From assembly GCF_003260265.1 (NCBI RefSeq), contig NZ_QITQ01000001.1, positions 310,001 through 374,000 on the forward strand: a stretch of DNA of 64,000 nucleotides, read 5' to 3'. Shown here piece by piece: positions 43,501 to 53,094 of this stretch. This stretch comes from Roseovarius amoyensis (lineage in GTDB: Bacteria > Pseudomonadota > Alphaproteobacteria > Rhodobacterales > Rhodobacteraceae). The number at the start of each line of letters is the position of its first letter. Within the stretch, counting starts at the first letter, position 1. The notes below the pieces were generated by a model. The model had not been told where the DNA came from. It searched no databases and saw only the letters and a program-made list of their open reading frames with translations. The position numbers were made by a program, and so were the translations under genes.

Positions 43501-44724
43501 ATGCGGACACTTATCTCATTCGCCGCCCTCATCCTGTCGGTGATCCTGCTACAGCTTTCGTCTGGCGGGGTGGTGCCGCTGGATGCGCTGTCGGGGCTCA
43601 AGCTGGGCTTCAGCGCCACCCAGATCGGTCTGTTGGGGTCGGCCCATTTCGTGGGCTTCTTCATCGGCTGCTGGTGGGCGCCGCGTCTGATGGGCAACGT
43701 CGGACATTCCCGCGCCTTCGCCGCCTTTACCGCCACCGGGGCGATCGGCCTGCTGGCGCATATGCTGTTTGTCGAGCCGCACGCCTGGGCGCTGATGCGG
43801 GTGGCGACAGGCATGTGCGTGGCCGGGTGCTATACGGTGATCGAGGCGTGGCTGCAGGCCAAGGTCGACAACAACGCGCGCGCACGCTCAATGGGCACCT
43901 ACCGGATGGCCGACATGGGCGCATCGCTGATGGCGCAGCTGGTGATCTCGGTTCTCGAACCGGCCAGCTATGTGTCCTACAACATCCTTGCCATCATCTG
44001 CTGCGCCTCGCTGCTGCCACTGACGCTGACCACCGTGCGCCAGCCCGAAACACCGCCGGCGCCCCGGTTGCGCCCGGGGTTGCTGATCCGCTGCTCACCG
44101 CTGGCCACGGCGGGGGTGCTGGTGGCGGCGCTGTCGAGCGCATCATTTCGCATGGTCGGCCCGCTTTACGGCGAGGGCGTGGGCCTGGACGCCAGCCAGA
44201 TCGCCTGGTTCCTGGCCGCCTTCGTGCTGGGCGGCGCGCTGGCGCAATACCCGGCGGGGTGGCTGGCGGACAAGTACGACCGGCGTCATGTCCTGATCGT
44301 GCTTTCGGTCCTGACCATCGTCGCCTGCCTTGTCACTGCATCGCTCGACGGGCTGAGCGCGGGCGGCGTGATGCTGACGGCGTTCCTGTTCGGCATGTTC
44401 TCATTTCCGATCTATTCAGTGTCGGCGGCCCACGCCAACGACTTTGCCGACAGCAGCCAGCGGGTCGAGCTGTCGGCCGCGCTGATGTTCTTTTACGCGG
44501 TGGGTGCCATCGCCGCGCCGCTGGCGGCCTCGGCGCTGGTCGATCTTTTCGGCCCGCCGGCAATGTTCCTGCTGATCGCCGCGGGGCACGCATTTCTGAT
44601 CGTCTTCGGGCTGGTGCGGATGCGCGCGCGCAGCGCCGCCGGGCCACGCACCCGCTATGTCTGGTCGCCACGCACCAGTTTCATCATCGGCCGGCTGACC
44701 GGCACCTCACGCGAGGACCGCTGA
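43501..44724 (+). CDS. MFS transporter
   Basis: Inner-membrane protein of 407 aa with about 12 helices. The MFS signature loops are present: LMGNVGHSRAFAAF between helices 2 and 3, and LADKYDRRHVLIVLS in the second half. The family is the YcaD-like/efflux subgroup by appearance (GMCVAGCYTVIEAWLQAKVD). The substrate is unknown. It lies 76 bases upstream of metG without a visible terminator, which is probably a chance neighbourhood. Confidence 0.9.
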   Translation: MRTLISFAALILSVILLQLSSGGVVPLDALSGLKLGFSATQIGLLGSAHFVGFFIGCWWAPRLMGNVGHSRAFAAFTATGAIGLLAHMLFVEPHAWALMRVATGMCVAGCYTVIEAWLQAKVDNNARARSMGTYRMADMGASLMAQLVISVLEPASYVSYNILAIICCASLLPLTLTTVRQPETPPAPRLRPGLLIRCSPLATAGVLVAALSSASFRMVGPLYGEGVGLDASQIAWFLAAFVLGGALAQYPAGWLADKYDRRHVLIVLSVLTIVACLVTASLDGLSAGGVMLTAFLFGMFSFPIYSVSAAHANDFADSSQRVELSAALMFFYAVGAIAAPLAASALVDLFGPPAMFLLIAAGHAFLIVFGLVRMRARSAAGPRTRYVWSPRTSFIIGRLTGTSREDR

Positions 44725-44800
44725 ACATCGCTGCCCTCTGGCACCCGGTGGCAAGCTTCGCTAAAGGAAGCGTGACATTGGCCGAAGGACGCAGCGCGAC

Positions 44801-46519
44801 ATGGCACGCCACCTGATCACATCCGCCATCCCCTATATCAACGGGGTCAAGCATTTGGGCAACCTGGTGGGCAGCCAGTTGCCCGCCGACCTCTTTGCCC
44901 GCTACCAGCGCGGGCGCGGGCACGAGGTGCTGTTCCTCTGCGCCACCGACGAACACGGCACCCCGGCCGAGCTGGCCGCCACCAAGGCCGGCAAGCCGGT
45001 GGCCGACTACTGCGCCGAGATGCACGATGTGCAAGAGGCGCTTTCCAGGGGCTTTCGCCTGAGCTTTGATCATTTCGGCCGCTCCTCCAGCCCGCAGAAC
45101 CACAAGCTGACCCAGCATCTGGCCGCGCGCCTGCACGAGGCCGGGTTGATCGAAGTGGTGACGGAACAACAGGTCTATTCCATTGCCGACGGTCGTTTCC
45201 TGCCCGACCGCTATATCGAGGGCACCTGCCCCAACTGCGGCTATGACAAGGCCCGGGGCGATCAGTGCGAGAACTGCACCAAGCAACTTGACCCCACCGA
45301 CCTGATCGACCCGCGCAGCGCGATTTCCGGATCGACCGATCTGGAAACGCGCGAGACCAAGCACCTTTTCCTGCGCCAGAGCCGGATGCGCGATACGCTG
45401 AATGAATGGATCGACGCCAAGACCGACTGGCCGGTGCTGACCACCTCGATCGCGCGCAAATGGCTTAACGATGGCGACGGGCTGCAGGACCGGGGCATTA
45501 CCCGCGATCTTGATTGGGGTATCCCCGTGCAATTCGACGGCGCGCAGTGGTCGGGAATGGAGGGCAAGGTTTTCTACGTGTGGTTCGACGCACCGATCGA
45601 ATATATCGCCTGCGCCGCCGAATGGGCCGACGCGCAGGGGCTGGACGAAAGCCAATGGCAACGCTGGTGGCGTACCGACAATGGCGCAGACGACGTGCGC
45701 TATACCCAGTTCATGGGCAAGGACAACGTCCCCTTTCACACGCTCAGCTTTCCCGCCACGCTGATGGGATCGGGCGAGCCGTGGAAGCTGGTCGATTACA
45801 TCAAGTCGTTTAATTATCTGAATTACGACGGCGGCCAGTTTTCGACCAGCCAGGGCCGCGGCGTGTTCATGGATGACGCGCTGGATATTCTGCCGGCGGA
45901 TTACTGGCGCTGGTGGCTGCTGTCCCATGCGCCGGAAAGTTCCGACAGCGAATTCACCTGGGAAAACTTTCAGGTCAGCGTCAACAAGGACCTGGCCGAT
46001 GTGTTGGGTAATTTCGTCAGCCGCGTGACCAAGTTCTGCCGCTCGAAATTCGGCGAAGAGGTGCCCCAGGGCGGCGAATACGGCCCCCGCGAAGAGGCGT
46101 TGATTTCCGACCTGACGGCCAAGATCGCCGCCTATCAGGCGCATATGGATGCGATCGAGGTTCGCAAGGCGGCGGCGGCCCTGCGGGCGATCTGGGTTGC
46201 GGGCAACGAATACCTGCAAGAGGCCGCGCCCTGGGCCGCCTTCAAGGAAGACCCGGCGCGCGCCGCGGCGCAGATCCGGCTGGCGCTGAACCTTATCCCG
46301 GTCTACGCGGTGCTTTCGGCGCCGTTCATCCCCGACGCCAGCGCGGCGATGCTGGCAGCGATGAACGCACAGGGCGCCGGCTGGCCCGACGACGTGACCG
46401 CCGCCCTGTCCGCCCTGCCGGCCGGTCATGGTTTCACGGTGCCCGATGTATTGTTTGCAAAGATCACCGATGAACAGCGCGAAGACTGGCAGGCGCGTTT
46501 CTCTGGCGGGCGCGGCTGA
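44801..46519 (+). CDS. metG: Methionyl-tRNA synthetase
   Basis: Charges tRNA-Met with methionine; 572 aa. The HIGH-type motif is [11 protein letters not shown], and the zinc knuckle has [19 protein letters not shown] (four Cys). The signature equivalent to KMSKS reads QFSTS in [15 protein letters not shown], so neither lysine is conserved; related alphaproteobacterial enzymes usually show KFSTS. The anticodon-binding domain follows ([12 protein letters not shown]). The enzyme is expected to be active because this is a single essential gene. The C-terminal dimerisation domain of the long form is absent, as in type 1 short forms. Confidence 0.95.
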   Translation: MARHLITSAIPYINGVKHLGNLVGSQLPADLFARYQRGRGHEVLFLCATDEHGTPAELAATKAGKPVADYCAEMHDVQEALSRGFRLSFDHFGRSSSPQNHKLTQHLAARLHEAGLIEVVTEQQVYSIADGRFLPDRYIEGTCPNCGYDKARGDQCENCTKQLDPTDLIDPRSAISGSTDLETRETKHLFLRQSRMRDTLNEWIDAKTDWPVLTTSIARKWLNDGDGLQDRGITRDLDWGIPVQFDGAQWSGMEGKVFYVWFDAPIEYIACAAEWADAQGLDESQWQRWWRTDNGADDVRYTQFMGKDNVPFHTLSFPATLMGSGEPWKLVDYIKSFNYLNYDGGQFSTSQGRGVFMDDALDILPADYWRWWLLSHAPESSDSEFTWENFQVSVNKDLADVLGNFVSRVTKFCRSKFGEEVPQGGEYGPREEALISDLTAKIAAYQAHMDAIEVRKAAAALRAIWVAGNEYLQEAAPWAAFKEDPARAAAQIRLALNLIPVYAVLSAPFIPDASAAMLAAMNAQGAGWPDDVTAALSALPAGHGFTVPDVLFAKITDEQREDWQARFSGGRG

Positions 46520-46669
46520 TACGCCGCTGGGCACGCCGACCTTGTCCATTTGCAACACTCTCGGGATTTGCATTCAAATTCGGGATGCCGGTTCAGTTTT
46601 TTTTGATTTCCCATATTCCCTATTACATATATGAATAGCTTTGGTGAAACCAATTTCAGGAAGCCCGTA

Positions 46670-47002
46670 ATGACCATCAAGAAATCAGATTTGGCTGATA
46701 TGAGCCTTCCCGAACTCCGGCAATTGCAAAACGCTGTTGCCGCAGCAATCGCGACACAGGAAAAGAAAGCGCTCAAGGAGGCGAAAGCCGCTATCGAAAA
46801 GACCGCTCGGGAAATGGGCTTTTCGATAAGCGAGATTTTCGGTGCCGATGCCGCAAAAAACATTGGAAAACAAACCGTAAGCGCCCCAAAATACGCCGAC
46901 CCTGCCGATCCGTCGCGCACCTGGACCGGCCGCGGGCGCAAACCCAATTGGATCAAGGCGTATCTTGATCAGGGCAAATCACTGGACGATCTTGCAATCT
47001 GA
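46670..47002 (+). CDS. hvrA: H-NS-family nucleoid protein (HvrA/Spb-like)
   Basis: The protein has 110 aa. An N-terminal coiled coil (LADMSLPELRQLQNAVAAAI, KALKEAKAAIEKTA) mediates oligomerisation, and the C-terminus has the H-NS DNA-binding motif TWTGRGRKPNWI. HvrA of Rhodobacter regulates photosynthesis and nitrogen genes, so a regulatory or xenogeneic-silencing role is expected. AGGA eight bases upstream supports ATG 46670. The upstream leader is markedly AT-rich (T-run near 46598) compared with the window. Two tandem hairpins follow the gene. Confidence 0.88.
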   Translation: MTIKKSDLADMSLPELRQLQNAVAAAIATQEKKALKEAKAAIEKTAREMGFSISEIFGADAAKNIGKQTVSAPKYADPADPSRTWTGRGRKPNWIKAYLDQGKSLDDLAI

Positions 47003-47016
47003 ATCGCGGCCGCCCT

Positions 47017-47045
47017 CCGAATTGGCATTAACGGTGCCAATTCGG
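47017..47045 (+). terminator. Strong hairpin after the H-NS-like gene
   Basis: CCGAATTGGCA (47017-47027) pairs perfectly with TGCCAATTCGG (47035-47045), giving an 11-bp stem and seven-base loop, 15 bases after the stop codon. There is no T-run, so it may act as an RNA-stabilising hairpin or a weak terminator. A second hairpin follows. Confidence 0.6.
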
Positions 47046-47062
47046 CCGAGCGCACGGCGCAT

Positions 47063-47088
47063 GCCGGGGTTGTTTGATTAACCTCGGC
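47063..47088. repeat. Second hairpin between hvrA and tRNA-Leu
   Basis: GCCGGGGTT pairs with AACCTCGGC over nine positions (one G-T) with an eight-base loop. It may terminate the tRNA-Leu transcript on the minus strand or the H-NS gene on the plus strand. Confidence 0.45.
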
Positions 47089-47137
47089 GGTCGCCCTTAA
47101 CGTGCGCGCCAATAGTCGGATACTGATTCGATCAAAT

Positions 47138-47223
47138 TGGTACCCGCGGCCGGACTCGAACCGGCACGGCCTTTCGGCCTGGGGATTTTAAGTCCCCTGT
47201 GTCTACCATTCCACCACGCGGGC
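47138..47223 (-). tRNA. tRNA-Leu(UAA)
   Basis: Read on the minus strand this is an 86-base cloverleaf with an encoded CCA end. The acceptor stem is GCCCGCG paired with CGCGGGT. The anticodon loop contains TAA (ACTTAAAAT), giving leucine. The long variable arm GGCCGAAAGGCC is that of a class II tRNA, and the T-loop GGTTCGAGTCC is standard. Confidence 0.97.
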
Positions 47224-47289
47224 CTGCGGCGCGCAGAATAGCCACAATAGCCCGCGTGTAAACGGCCCAATTGGGACGGTGGGGCATCG

Positions 47290-47841
47290 CTATATGTCGT
47301 CTTCGGTCGCCTCCAGCGCCGGTAGCAGGCCGCGCTCGCTCAGCCAGGGATTGAGCCTGAGCGCAGCGCGCAGCGCCAGCGCCGCCTCGCCATTGCGGCC
47401 CAGCGCGACCAGCGTCAGCGCCTTGCCCGACATCGCACCCAAGTGGCGCGGCGACAGCTCCAGCGTGCGTTCCAGGTCGGGCAGCGCCACAGCATAATCC
47501 TGTCGGATGTAATTGACAAAGGCGCGCTGGTTGTAGCCCTCGGCATAGTTGGGGCAATAGTCGATCAGTGCATCAAAGGCGGCAACAGCGCCGTTCAGAT
47601 CGAACGCCGCACGCCGTGTCATGCCCTCGTCCAGCAGTTCCTGCGCGTGGGGGTCGGGGGCGTCGGCCCATATTTCCCACATATCGTTGGAAATCAGCCG
47701 CGCGCTCTGGGCGTCGGGGGCCTGCTGCACCGCCTCGATCAGCTGCGTCAGCTCATCCGCCCTGTCCGGTGGTGGCGGGCAATCCCCGGCCCGGGCCGGC
47801 GCCGCCAGAACGAACAGCATCATGCCAAGATACCGTTTCAT
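47290..47841 (-). CDS. Secreted TPR-repeat protein
   Basis: The protein has 183 aa with a signal peptide (about 1-18, ARA-GD). Tetratricopeptide repeats cover residues 75-180 ([60 protein letters not shown]). It probably acts as a periplasmic protein-binding scaffold. No specific partner can be named. It lies downstream of putR on the same strand but 32 bases from it. Confidence 0.85.
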   Translation of the reverse strand: MKRYLGMMLFVLAAPARAGDCPPPPDRADELTQLIEAVQQAPDAQSARLISNDMWEIWADAPDPHAQELLDEGMTRRAAFDLNGAVAAFDALIDYCPNYAEGYNQRAFVNYIRQDYAVALPDLERTLELSPRHLGAMSGKALTLVALGRNGEAALALRAALRLNPWLSERGLLPALEATEDDI

Positions 47842-47873
47842 GCGTTGGGATTATGACGCGCCCGCCCGCGCAA

Positions 47874-48350
47874 TCAAATCACATCCTCAAGAGCGTCTTC
47901 CTTGACCGCCTCCATCGCCACGTAGGTCGAGGTGCTGGCGACATGCGGCAGGGTCGAGACCCGATCGGCCAGGACACGCCGGTAATCGGCCATGCTGTGA
48001 GTGCGGATTTTCAGCAGATAGTCGAAATTGCCCGCGATCATGTAGGCCTGTTCGATCTCGGGCACCCGCAGCACCGCGGCATTGAAGGCCGCAAGCGCCG
48101 CCTCACGCGTGTCGTGCAGACGCACCTCGACAAAGCTGACGTGATCCTGCCCCAGCCTGATCGGGTCGATCTGGGCACGATAGCCGGTGATAACGCCGCT
48201 TTTTTCCAGCCGCCGCAGCCGCGCCTGGGTGGGCGATTTCGACAGGCCTATCGCGCGGGCCAGGTCGGTGATGCTGATCCGTCCATCCCCGGCCAGGACA
48301 TGCAGAATCGCGCGGTCGAACCGGTCAAGATCGGGCTGGTCATCTTGCAT
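47874..48350 (-). CDS. putR: Lrp/AsnC-family regulator, probable PutR
   Basis: The protein has 158 aa. The N-terminal AsnC helix-turn-helix is clear (LDRFDRAILHVLAGDGRISI, TDLARAIGLSKSPTQARLRRLEKSGVITGY), and the C-terminal RAM ligand-binding domain follows (AYMIAGNFDYLLKIRTHSM). It is divergent from putA with 118 bases between, the classic arrangement for the proline-activated PutR regulator. GGGGG lies before the ATG at 48350. The proline response is inferred from context. Confidence 0.93.
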   Translation of the reverse strand: MQDDQPDLDRFDRAILHVLAGDGRISITDLARAIGLSKSPTQARLRRLEKSGVITGYRAQIDPIRLGQDHVSFVEVRLHDTREAALAAFNAAVLRVPEIEQAYMIAGNFDYLLKIRTHSMADYRRVLADRVSTLPHVASTSTYVAMEAVKEDALEDVI

Positions 48351-48425
48351 TGTCGTGCCCCCATTTTTCGGGATATTCGCCCGTGTTTTGGCATTATTCG
48401 GGAAATATGACAAGTTTGACAGTGA

Positions 48426-48431
48426 TATAAT
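48426..48431 (+). promoter_or_regulatory. Probable -10 element of putA in the putR-putA intergenic region
   Basis: TATAAT occurs 38 bases before the putA start, with no good -35 hexamer at 16-18 bases (AAATAT-type sequence instead). A promoter with a perfect -10 and no -35 is typical of activator dependence. This fits PutR as a proline-responsive activator binding in the AT-rich stretch 48360-48410. Confidence 0.5.
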
Positions 48432-48468
48432 GGGTCAATTCTCTTTGGCCTCATGATCGGATACCGCC

Positions 48469-51400
48469 ATGCCGTATGACAGCGACCAGCGCCGCGCCAT
48501 CGACCTTGCCACCTATGCCGCTGAGGGCGAAACGATCACGAAACTGATCGCGCTCGCCGATCTGGACAGCGACAGGCGCGCGCGCATCTGTCGACGCGCG
48601 ACAGAGCTGGTGCGCGACATCCGCAGCCAGTCGAGTCCCGGCCTGATGGAGGTGTTCCTGGCCGAATATGGCCTTTCCACCGACGAGGGCATCGCCCTTA
48701 TGTGCCTGGCAGAGGCGCTGCTGCGCGTGCCCGATGCCGAAACCATCCACGCGCTGATCGAGGACAAGATCGCGCCCAGCGACTGGGGCCGCCACATGGG
48801 GCATTCCACCTCGCCGCTGGTCAATGCCTCGACCTGGGCCTTGATGCTGACCGGCAAGGTGCTGAAAGACGACGAACCCGGCCCCGTGGGCCACCTGCGC
48901 GGCGCCATCCGCCGGCTGGGCGAGCCGGTAATCCGCACCGCCGTCGGCCGCGCGATGAAGGAAATGGGCCGCCAGTTCGTGCTGGGCGAAACCATCGAAT
49001 CCGCGATGACACGCGCCGCCGGGATGGAAAACAAGGGCTATACCTATTCCTATGACATGCTGGGCGAGGCCGCGCGCACCGATGCCGACGCGAACCGCTA
49101 TCACCTGGCCTATTCCCGCGCCATCACCGCCATTTCCACCGCCGCCACCAACCGCGACATCCGCGACAATCCCGGCATCTCGATCAAGCTGTCGGCGCTG
49201 TTTCCACGCTATGAGGTGGCGCAGCGCGACCGGGTGATGGACGTTCTGGTGCCGCGCCTGCGCGGTCTGGCCCTGCTCGCCCGGTCGGCGGGCATGGGGC
49301 TGAACATCGACGCCGAAGAGGCCGACCGTCTGTCGCTGTCGCTCGACGTGATCGAGGCGGCGCTGTCGGAACCTGCTCTGACGGGCTGGGACGGATTTGG
49401 CGTGGTGGTGCAGGCCTATGGCCAGCGCGCCTCGCTGGTGATCGACTATCTCTATGCCCTTGCCCAGCGCCTTGACCGGCGCATCATGGTGCGTCTGGTC
49501 AAGGGTGCCTACTGGGACACAGAGGTCAAGCGCGCCCAGGTCGAGGGGGTCGCCGGCTTTCCGGTCTTTACCTCCAAACCTGCTACCGATGTTTCCTACA
49601 TCGCCAACGCGCGCAAGCTGCTTGGGATGACCGACCGCATCTATCCCCAATTCGCCACCCACAACGCCCATACGGCGGCGGCGATCCTCGAAATGGCGCC
49701 GAACCGCGAGGTGTTCGAGTTCCAACGCCTGCACGGAATGGGCGAGGCGTTGCATGACCTGATCAAGGCGGCCGAGGGCACACGCTGCCGCATCTATGCC
49801 CCGGTTGGCGCGCATCGCGACCTGCTGGCCTACCTGGTGCGGCGGCTTTTGGAAAACGGCGCCAACTCGAGCTTTGTCAACCAGATCGTCGACGAAGATG
49901 TGCCGCCCCAAGAGGTCGCGCGCGACCCGTTCGAGGCGATCGCGGACGACACGCCACGCCTGCCCGACGGCCCAGCGCTGTTCCTGCCCGAACGGAAAAA
50001 TTCCAAGGGCTTCGACCTGACCCACCAGCCAACGCTTGACGCGATAGAGGCCGCGCGCAGCCGCTTTGCCAACCACCATTGGCAGGCCGCACCCATCATT
50101 GCCGGCACTGCCGCGCCCCGGCCCGCACACGCCGCAACCAACCCCGCCGACCCGGCCGACAGCCCCGGCGAGGTGCGCTTTGCCAGCGACGCCGATATTC
50201 AAACTGCGCTGGCGGCGGCCGAGCCGTGGCAGGCCACGGCGGCAGAGCGCGCCCTTGTGCTGACCCGGGTGGCCGACCTCTATGAGGAAAACCACGGCGA
50301 GCTGTTCGCGGTGATCGCGCGCGAGGCCGGCAAATCCTTGCCCGATGCGGTGGCCGAGCTGCGCGAGGCGGTCGATTTCCTGCGCTACTACGCCGCCAAC
50401 GCGCCCGAGGCCACGCCGGTCGGCACCTTTACCTGCATCAGCCCGTGGAACTTTCCGCTGGCGATCTTCACCGGCCAGATCAGCGCCGCGCTGGCGGCGG
50501 GCAACGCGGTGCTTGCCAAACCGGCCGAGCAGACCCCGCTGATCGCCCATGTGGCGGTGCGCCTGATGCATGAGGCCGGCGTGCCCCGCACGGTGCTGCA
50601 ACTGCTGCCCGGTGCGGGCGAGGTGGGCGCGGCGCTGACCTCCGACCCGCGCGTCGGCGGCGTGGCCTTTACCGGCTCGACCGAGACGGCGATGAAGATC
50701 CGCGCCGCGATGGCCGAGAACCTGACCCCCGGCGCGCCGCTTATCGCCGAAACCGGCGGGCTGAACGCGATGATCGTCGATTCGACCGCCCTGCCCGAAC
50801 AGGCGGTGCAGGCCATCGTCGAAAGCGCGTTCCAGTCGGCCGGGCAACGCTGTTCGGCGCTGTGCTGCCTTTATGTGCAGGAAGACATTGCCGACAGCCT
50901 GACCGAAATGCTGACCGGCGCGATGGATGAGTTGCGGCTCGATGCGCCCTGGCACCTGCACACCGATGTCGGCCCGGTGATCGACGAAGAGGCCCGCGCC
51001 GGCATCATGGCCCATATCCAGTCTGCCCGCGCAGAGGGGCGGCTGATCCACGAGATCAAGACCCCCAACGCCGGCACCTTCGTTGCACCGACGCTGATCC
51101 GCGTGGGCGGCATTGCCGATCTGGAGCGCGAGATCTTCGGCCCTGTCCTGCACCTTGCGACCTTCCGCGCCAACGAACTCGATGCTGTGATCGACGCCAT
51201 CAACGCCACCGGCTATGGCCTGACCTTCGGGCTGATGACCCGCATCGATGACCGCGTTCAGCATGTGACCGAACGCGTCAGGGCCGGCAACATGTATGTC
51301 AACCGCAACCAGATCGGCGCCATCGTCGGCAGCCAGCCCTTTGGCGGCGAAGGGCTTTCGGGCACCGGCCCCAAGGCGGGCGGGCCGCATTACCTGGCGC

Positions 51401-51897
51401 GCTTTACCCGCCAGGATGCAGCCATGCAGGGCAACAACTGGCCGGGGCAGGACACCGGCGATCTGGTCGCGCGCCTGCGGCAGGCCAATTCCGGCGCCGG
51501 TGAAAGGCTGGATGATCTGGTGCTGCCCGGCCCCACGGGCGAATCGAACCGGCTGGGCAGCTATAGCCGCGATGCGCTGCTCTGCCTCGGCCCGGGCGAG
51601 ACCACCGCGCACGCGCAGGCAGAGGCGGTGCGCGCCATTGGCGGCGCCGCGGTCGAGGTTGCGGGCACGGTCACACCCGAGGTTCTGACAGGGCTGCAGG
51701 GGCTCTCTGGCGTGCTGTGGTGGGGGGATGCGGACAGGGGCCGCGCCTATGCCGGGGCGCTTGCCGCCCGCAAGGGGCCGATCCTGCCGCTGATCACCGG
51801 CCTGCCCGATGCCGCCCATGTCGCGCATGAACGCCATGTCTGCGTCGACACCACCGCCGCCGGCGGCAACGCCGCGCTTTTGGGCGGGGCGGCCTGA
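48469..51897 (+). CDS. putA: Bifunctional proline dehydrogenase / P5C dehydrogenase (PutA)
   Basis: Oxidises proline to glutamate in two steps; 1142 aa. The N-terminal part is the PRODH barrel (FAD), with ISIKLSALFPRYEVAQRDRV, LVIDYLYALAQRLDRRIMVR and LVKGAYWDTEVKRAQVEG. The C-terminal half is the aldehyde dehydrogenase, with CISPWNFPLAIFTGQI, ETGGLNAMIVDSTA (general base Glu) and the catalytic Cys in QSAGQRCSALC. The last 110 residues form the usual substrate-channel and dimer flap. There is no N-terminal ribbon-helix-helix, so regulation is by PutR, not autogenous. Confidence 0.97.
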   Translation: MPYDSDQRRAIDLATYAAEGETITKLIALADLDSDRRARICRRATELVRDIRSQSSPGLMEVFLAEYGLSTDEGIALMCLAEALLRVPDAETIHALIEDKIAPSDWGRHMGHSTSPLVNASTWALMLTGKVLKDDEPGPVGHLRGAIRRLGEPVIRTAVGRAMKEMGRQFVLGETIESAMTRAAGMENKGYTYSYDMLGEAARTDADANRYHLAYSRAITAISTAATNRDIRDNPGISIKLSALFPRYEVAQRDRVMDVLVPRLRGLALLARSAGMGLNIDAEEADRLSLSLDVIEAALSEPALTGWDGFGVVVQAYGQRASLVIDYLYALAQRLDRRIMVRLVKGAYWDTEVKRAQVEGVAGFPVFTSKPATDVSYIANARKLLGMTDRIYPQFATHNAHTAAAILEMAPNREVFEFQRLHGMGEALHDLIKAAEGTRCRIYAPVGAHRDLLAYLVRRLLENGANSSFVNQIVDEDVPPQEVARDPFEAIADDTPRLPDGPALFLPERKNSKGFDLTHQPTLDAIEAARSRFANHHWQAAPIIAGTAAPRPAHAATNPADPADSPGEVRFASDADIQTALAAAEPWQATAAERALVLTRVADLYEENHGELFAVIAREAGKSLPDAVAELREAVDFLRYYAANAPEATPVGTFTCISPWNFPLAIFTGQISAALAAGNAVLAKPAEQTPLIAHVAVRLMHEAGVPRTVLQLLPGAGEVGAALTSDPRVGGVAFTGSTETAMKIRAAMAENLTPGAPLIAETGGLNAMIVDSTALPEQAVQAIVESAFQSAGQRCSALCCLYVQEDIADSLTEMLTGAMDELRLDAPWHLHTDVGPVIDEEARAGIMAHIQSARAEGRLIHEIKTPNAGTFVAPTLIRVGGIADLEREIFGPVLHLATFRANELDAVIDAINATGYGLTFGLMTRIDDRVQHVTERVRAGNMYVNRNQIGAIVGSQPFGGEGLSGTGPKAGGPHYLARFTRQDAAMQGNNWPGQDTGDLVARLRQANSGAGERLDDLVLPGPTGESNRLGSYSRDALLCLGPGETTAHAQAEAVRAIGGAAVEVAGTVTPEVLTGLQGLSGVLWWGDADRGRAYAGALAARKGPILPLITGLPDAAHVAHERHVCVDTTAAGGNAALLGGAA

Positions 51898-51969
51898 GCG
51901 GGCACCACAACACCGGGCCGCGTCGAGTGACTGCTTGACGGGGCCCGGCTTTGCCCCCAGCTTGCTGGC

Positions 51970-52716
51970 ATGTTTCCGATCCGCGACCATAACCCCTCGG
52001 GGCGCAAACCATATGTGACGTGGGCGTTGATCGCGGCCAATGTCCTGATTTTCCTTTCATATTGGCCGCTTTTTGATAACCCGCGCGCGCTGACCCTGTT
52101 CTTTTACGACTGGGGCATGGTGCCGGCCCAGGTCACCCACCAGGGCGCCTATTCCGGCATCGTCAGTTCGATGTTCCTGCATGGCGGGCTGCTGCACCTG
52201 GCGGGCAACATGCTGTTCCTGTGGATTTTCGGCGACAATATGGAAGACGAGATGGGGCACATGCGCTATCTCTTCTTCTATCTCGCCTGCGGCATCGGCG
52301 CGGCACTGGCACAGGTGATGGCCGCCCCCGACGCAACCGTACCCACGGTCGGCGCCTCGGGCGCGATCGCGGGCGTGATGGGCGGCTACCTGCTGCTCTT
52401 TCCCAAAGCGCGCGTGGATGTGCTGATATTTTTCATCTTCCTGATCCGCATCATCACCATCCCCGCCTGGATCATGCTGGCGATCTGGTTCGGCTTGCAG
52501 CTTATCGGCAGCGTGGGCACGGATGCGACCCAGGGCGGCGTTGCCTACTGGGCCCATGCCGGCGGTTTCGTCATCGGCGGGCTGCTGACGCTGCCGGTCC
52601 TTCTGCGCAAGGGCGGGCAGGCATTCTGGAGCCGCACCCACGGCCACCCGCCGCACCCCGATGCCGAATACACCTATACGCGCAGCCACATCCCGACGGT
52701 GAGGCGGAAACGATGA
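51970..52716 (+). CDS. Rhomboid-family intramembrane serine protease
   Basis: Inner-membrane protein of 248 aa with six or seven helices. The catalytic serine is in GASGAIAGVMGGY and the histidine in YWAHAGGFVIGG. The HGGLLHLAGNMLFLWIFGDN motif supplies the conserved HxxxN oxyanion helpers. It should cleave transmembrane substrates. Substrates are unknown. It overlaps the following GFA gene by ATGA. Confidence 0.93.
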   Translation: MFPIRDHNPSGRKPYVTWALIAANVLIFLSYWPLFDNPRALTLFFYDWGMVPAQVTHQGAYSGIVSSMFLHGGLLHLAGNMLFLWIFGDNMEDEMGHMRYLFFYLACGIGAALAQVMAAPDATVPTVGASGAIAGVMGGYLLLFPKARVDVLIFFIFLIRIITIPAWIMLAIWFGLQLIGSVGTDATQGGVAYWAHAGGFVIGGLLTLPVLLRKGGQAFWSRTHGHPPHPDAEYTYTRSHIPTVRRKR

Positions 52717-53081
52717 CCAAGGCGCGCGCCACCTGCCATTGCGGCGCAGTTGAACTGCACCTCACCATGCCCGCCGAGGGGCTGGCCGGGGCGCATCGCT
52801 GCGATTGCAGCTTCTGCCGCCGGCGCGGGGCGGCCACCATCGGCGTGCCCGTCGACGCGTTGGAGGTGGTCAGGGGGGCCGACAAGCTGACGCTTTACAC
52901 CTGGAATACCGGCACCGCGCGGCACTGGTTCTGTTCGGTCTGCGGCATCTACACCCATCACCGGCGGCGTTCGAACCCCGGCGAATACGGCGTCAATATC
53001 GGCTGCATCGACGGCGTAAACCCGGCCTTGCTGGAGCCGATCCCGTGGTCGGACGGGGTGAACCACCCCTCGGACAGGTAA
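52713..53081 (+). CDS. GFA/CENP-V zinc-binding family protein
   Basis: The protein has 122 aa. Zinc-ligand cysteines follow the GFA pattern: TCHCGAVEL, CDCSFCRRRGA and WFCSVCGIYTHHRR. The family includes glutathione-dependent formaldehyde-activating enzyme, but members without a clear glutathione pocket often have unknown substrates. It is translationally coupled to the rhomboid gene. Confidence 0.9.
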   Translation: MTKARATCHCGAVELHLTMPAEGLAGAHRCDCSFCRRRGAATIGVPVDALEVVRGADKLTLYTWNTGTARHWFCSVCGIYTHHRRRSNPGEYGVNIGCIDGVNPALLEPIPWSDGVNHPSDR

Positions 53082-53094
53082 CGCCCGGCGGCAC

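Noticed and set aside
48451-51990. Very long minus-strand reading frame opposite putA
   Set aside because: It is the antisense shadow of a GC-rich gene; the translation is His/Arg/Gln-rich with no domain, and putA on the plus strand is unmistakable.
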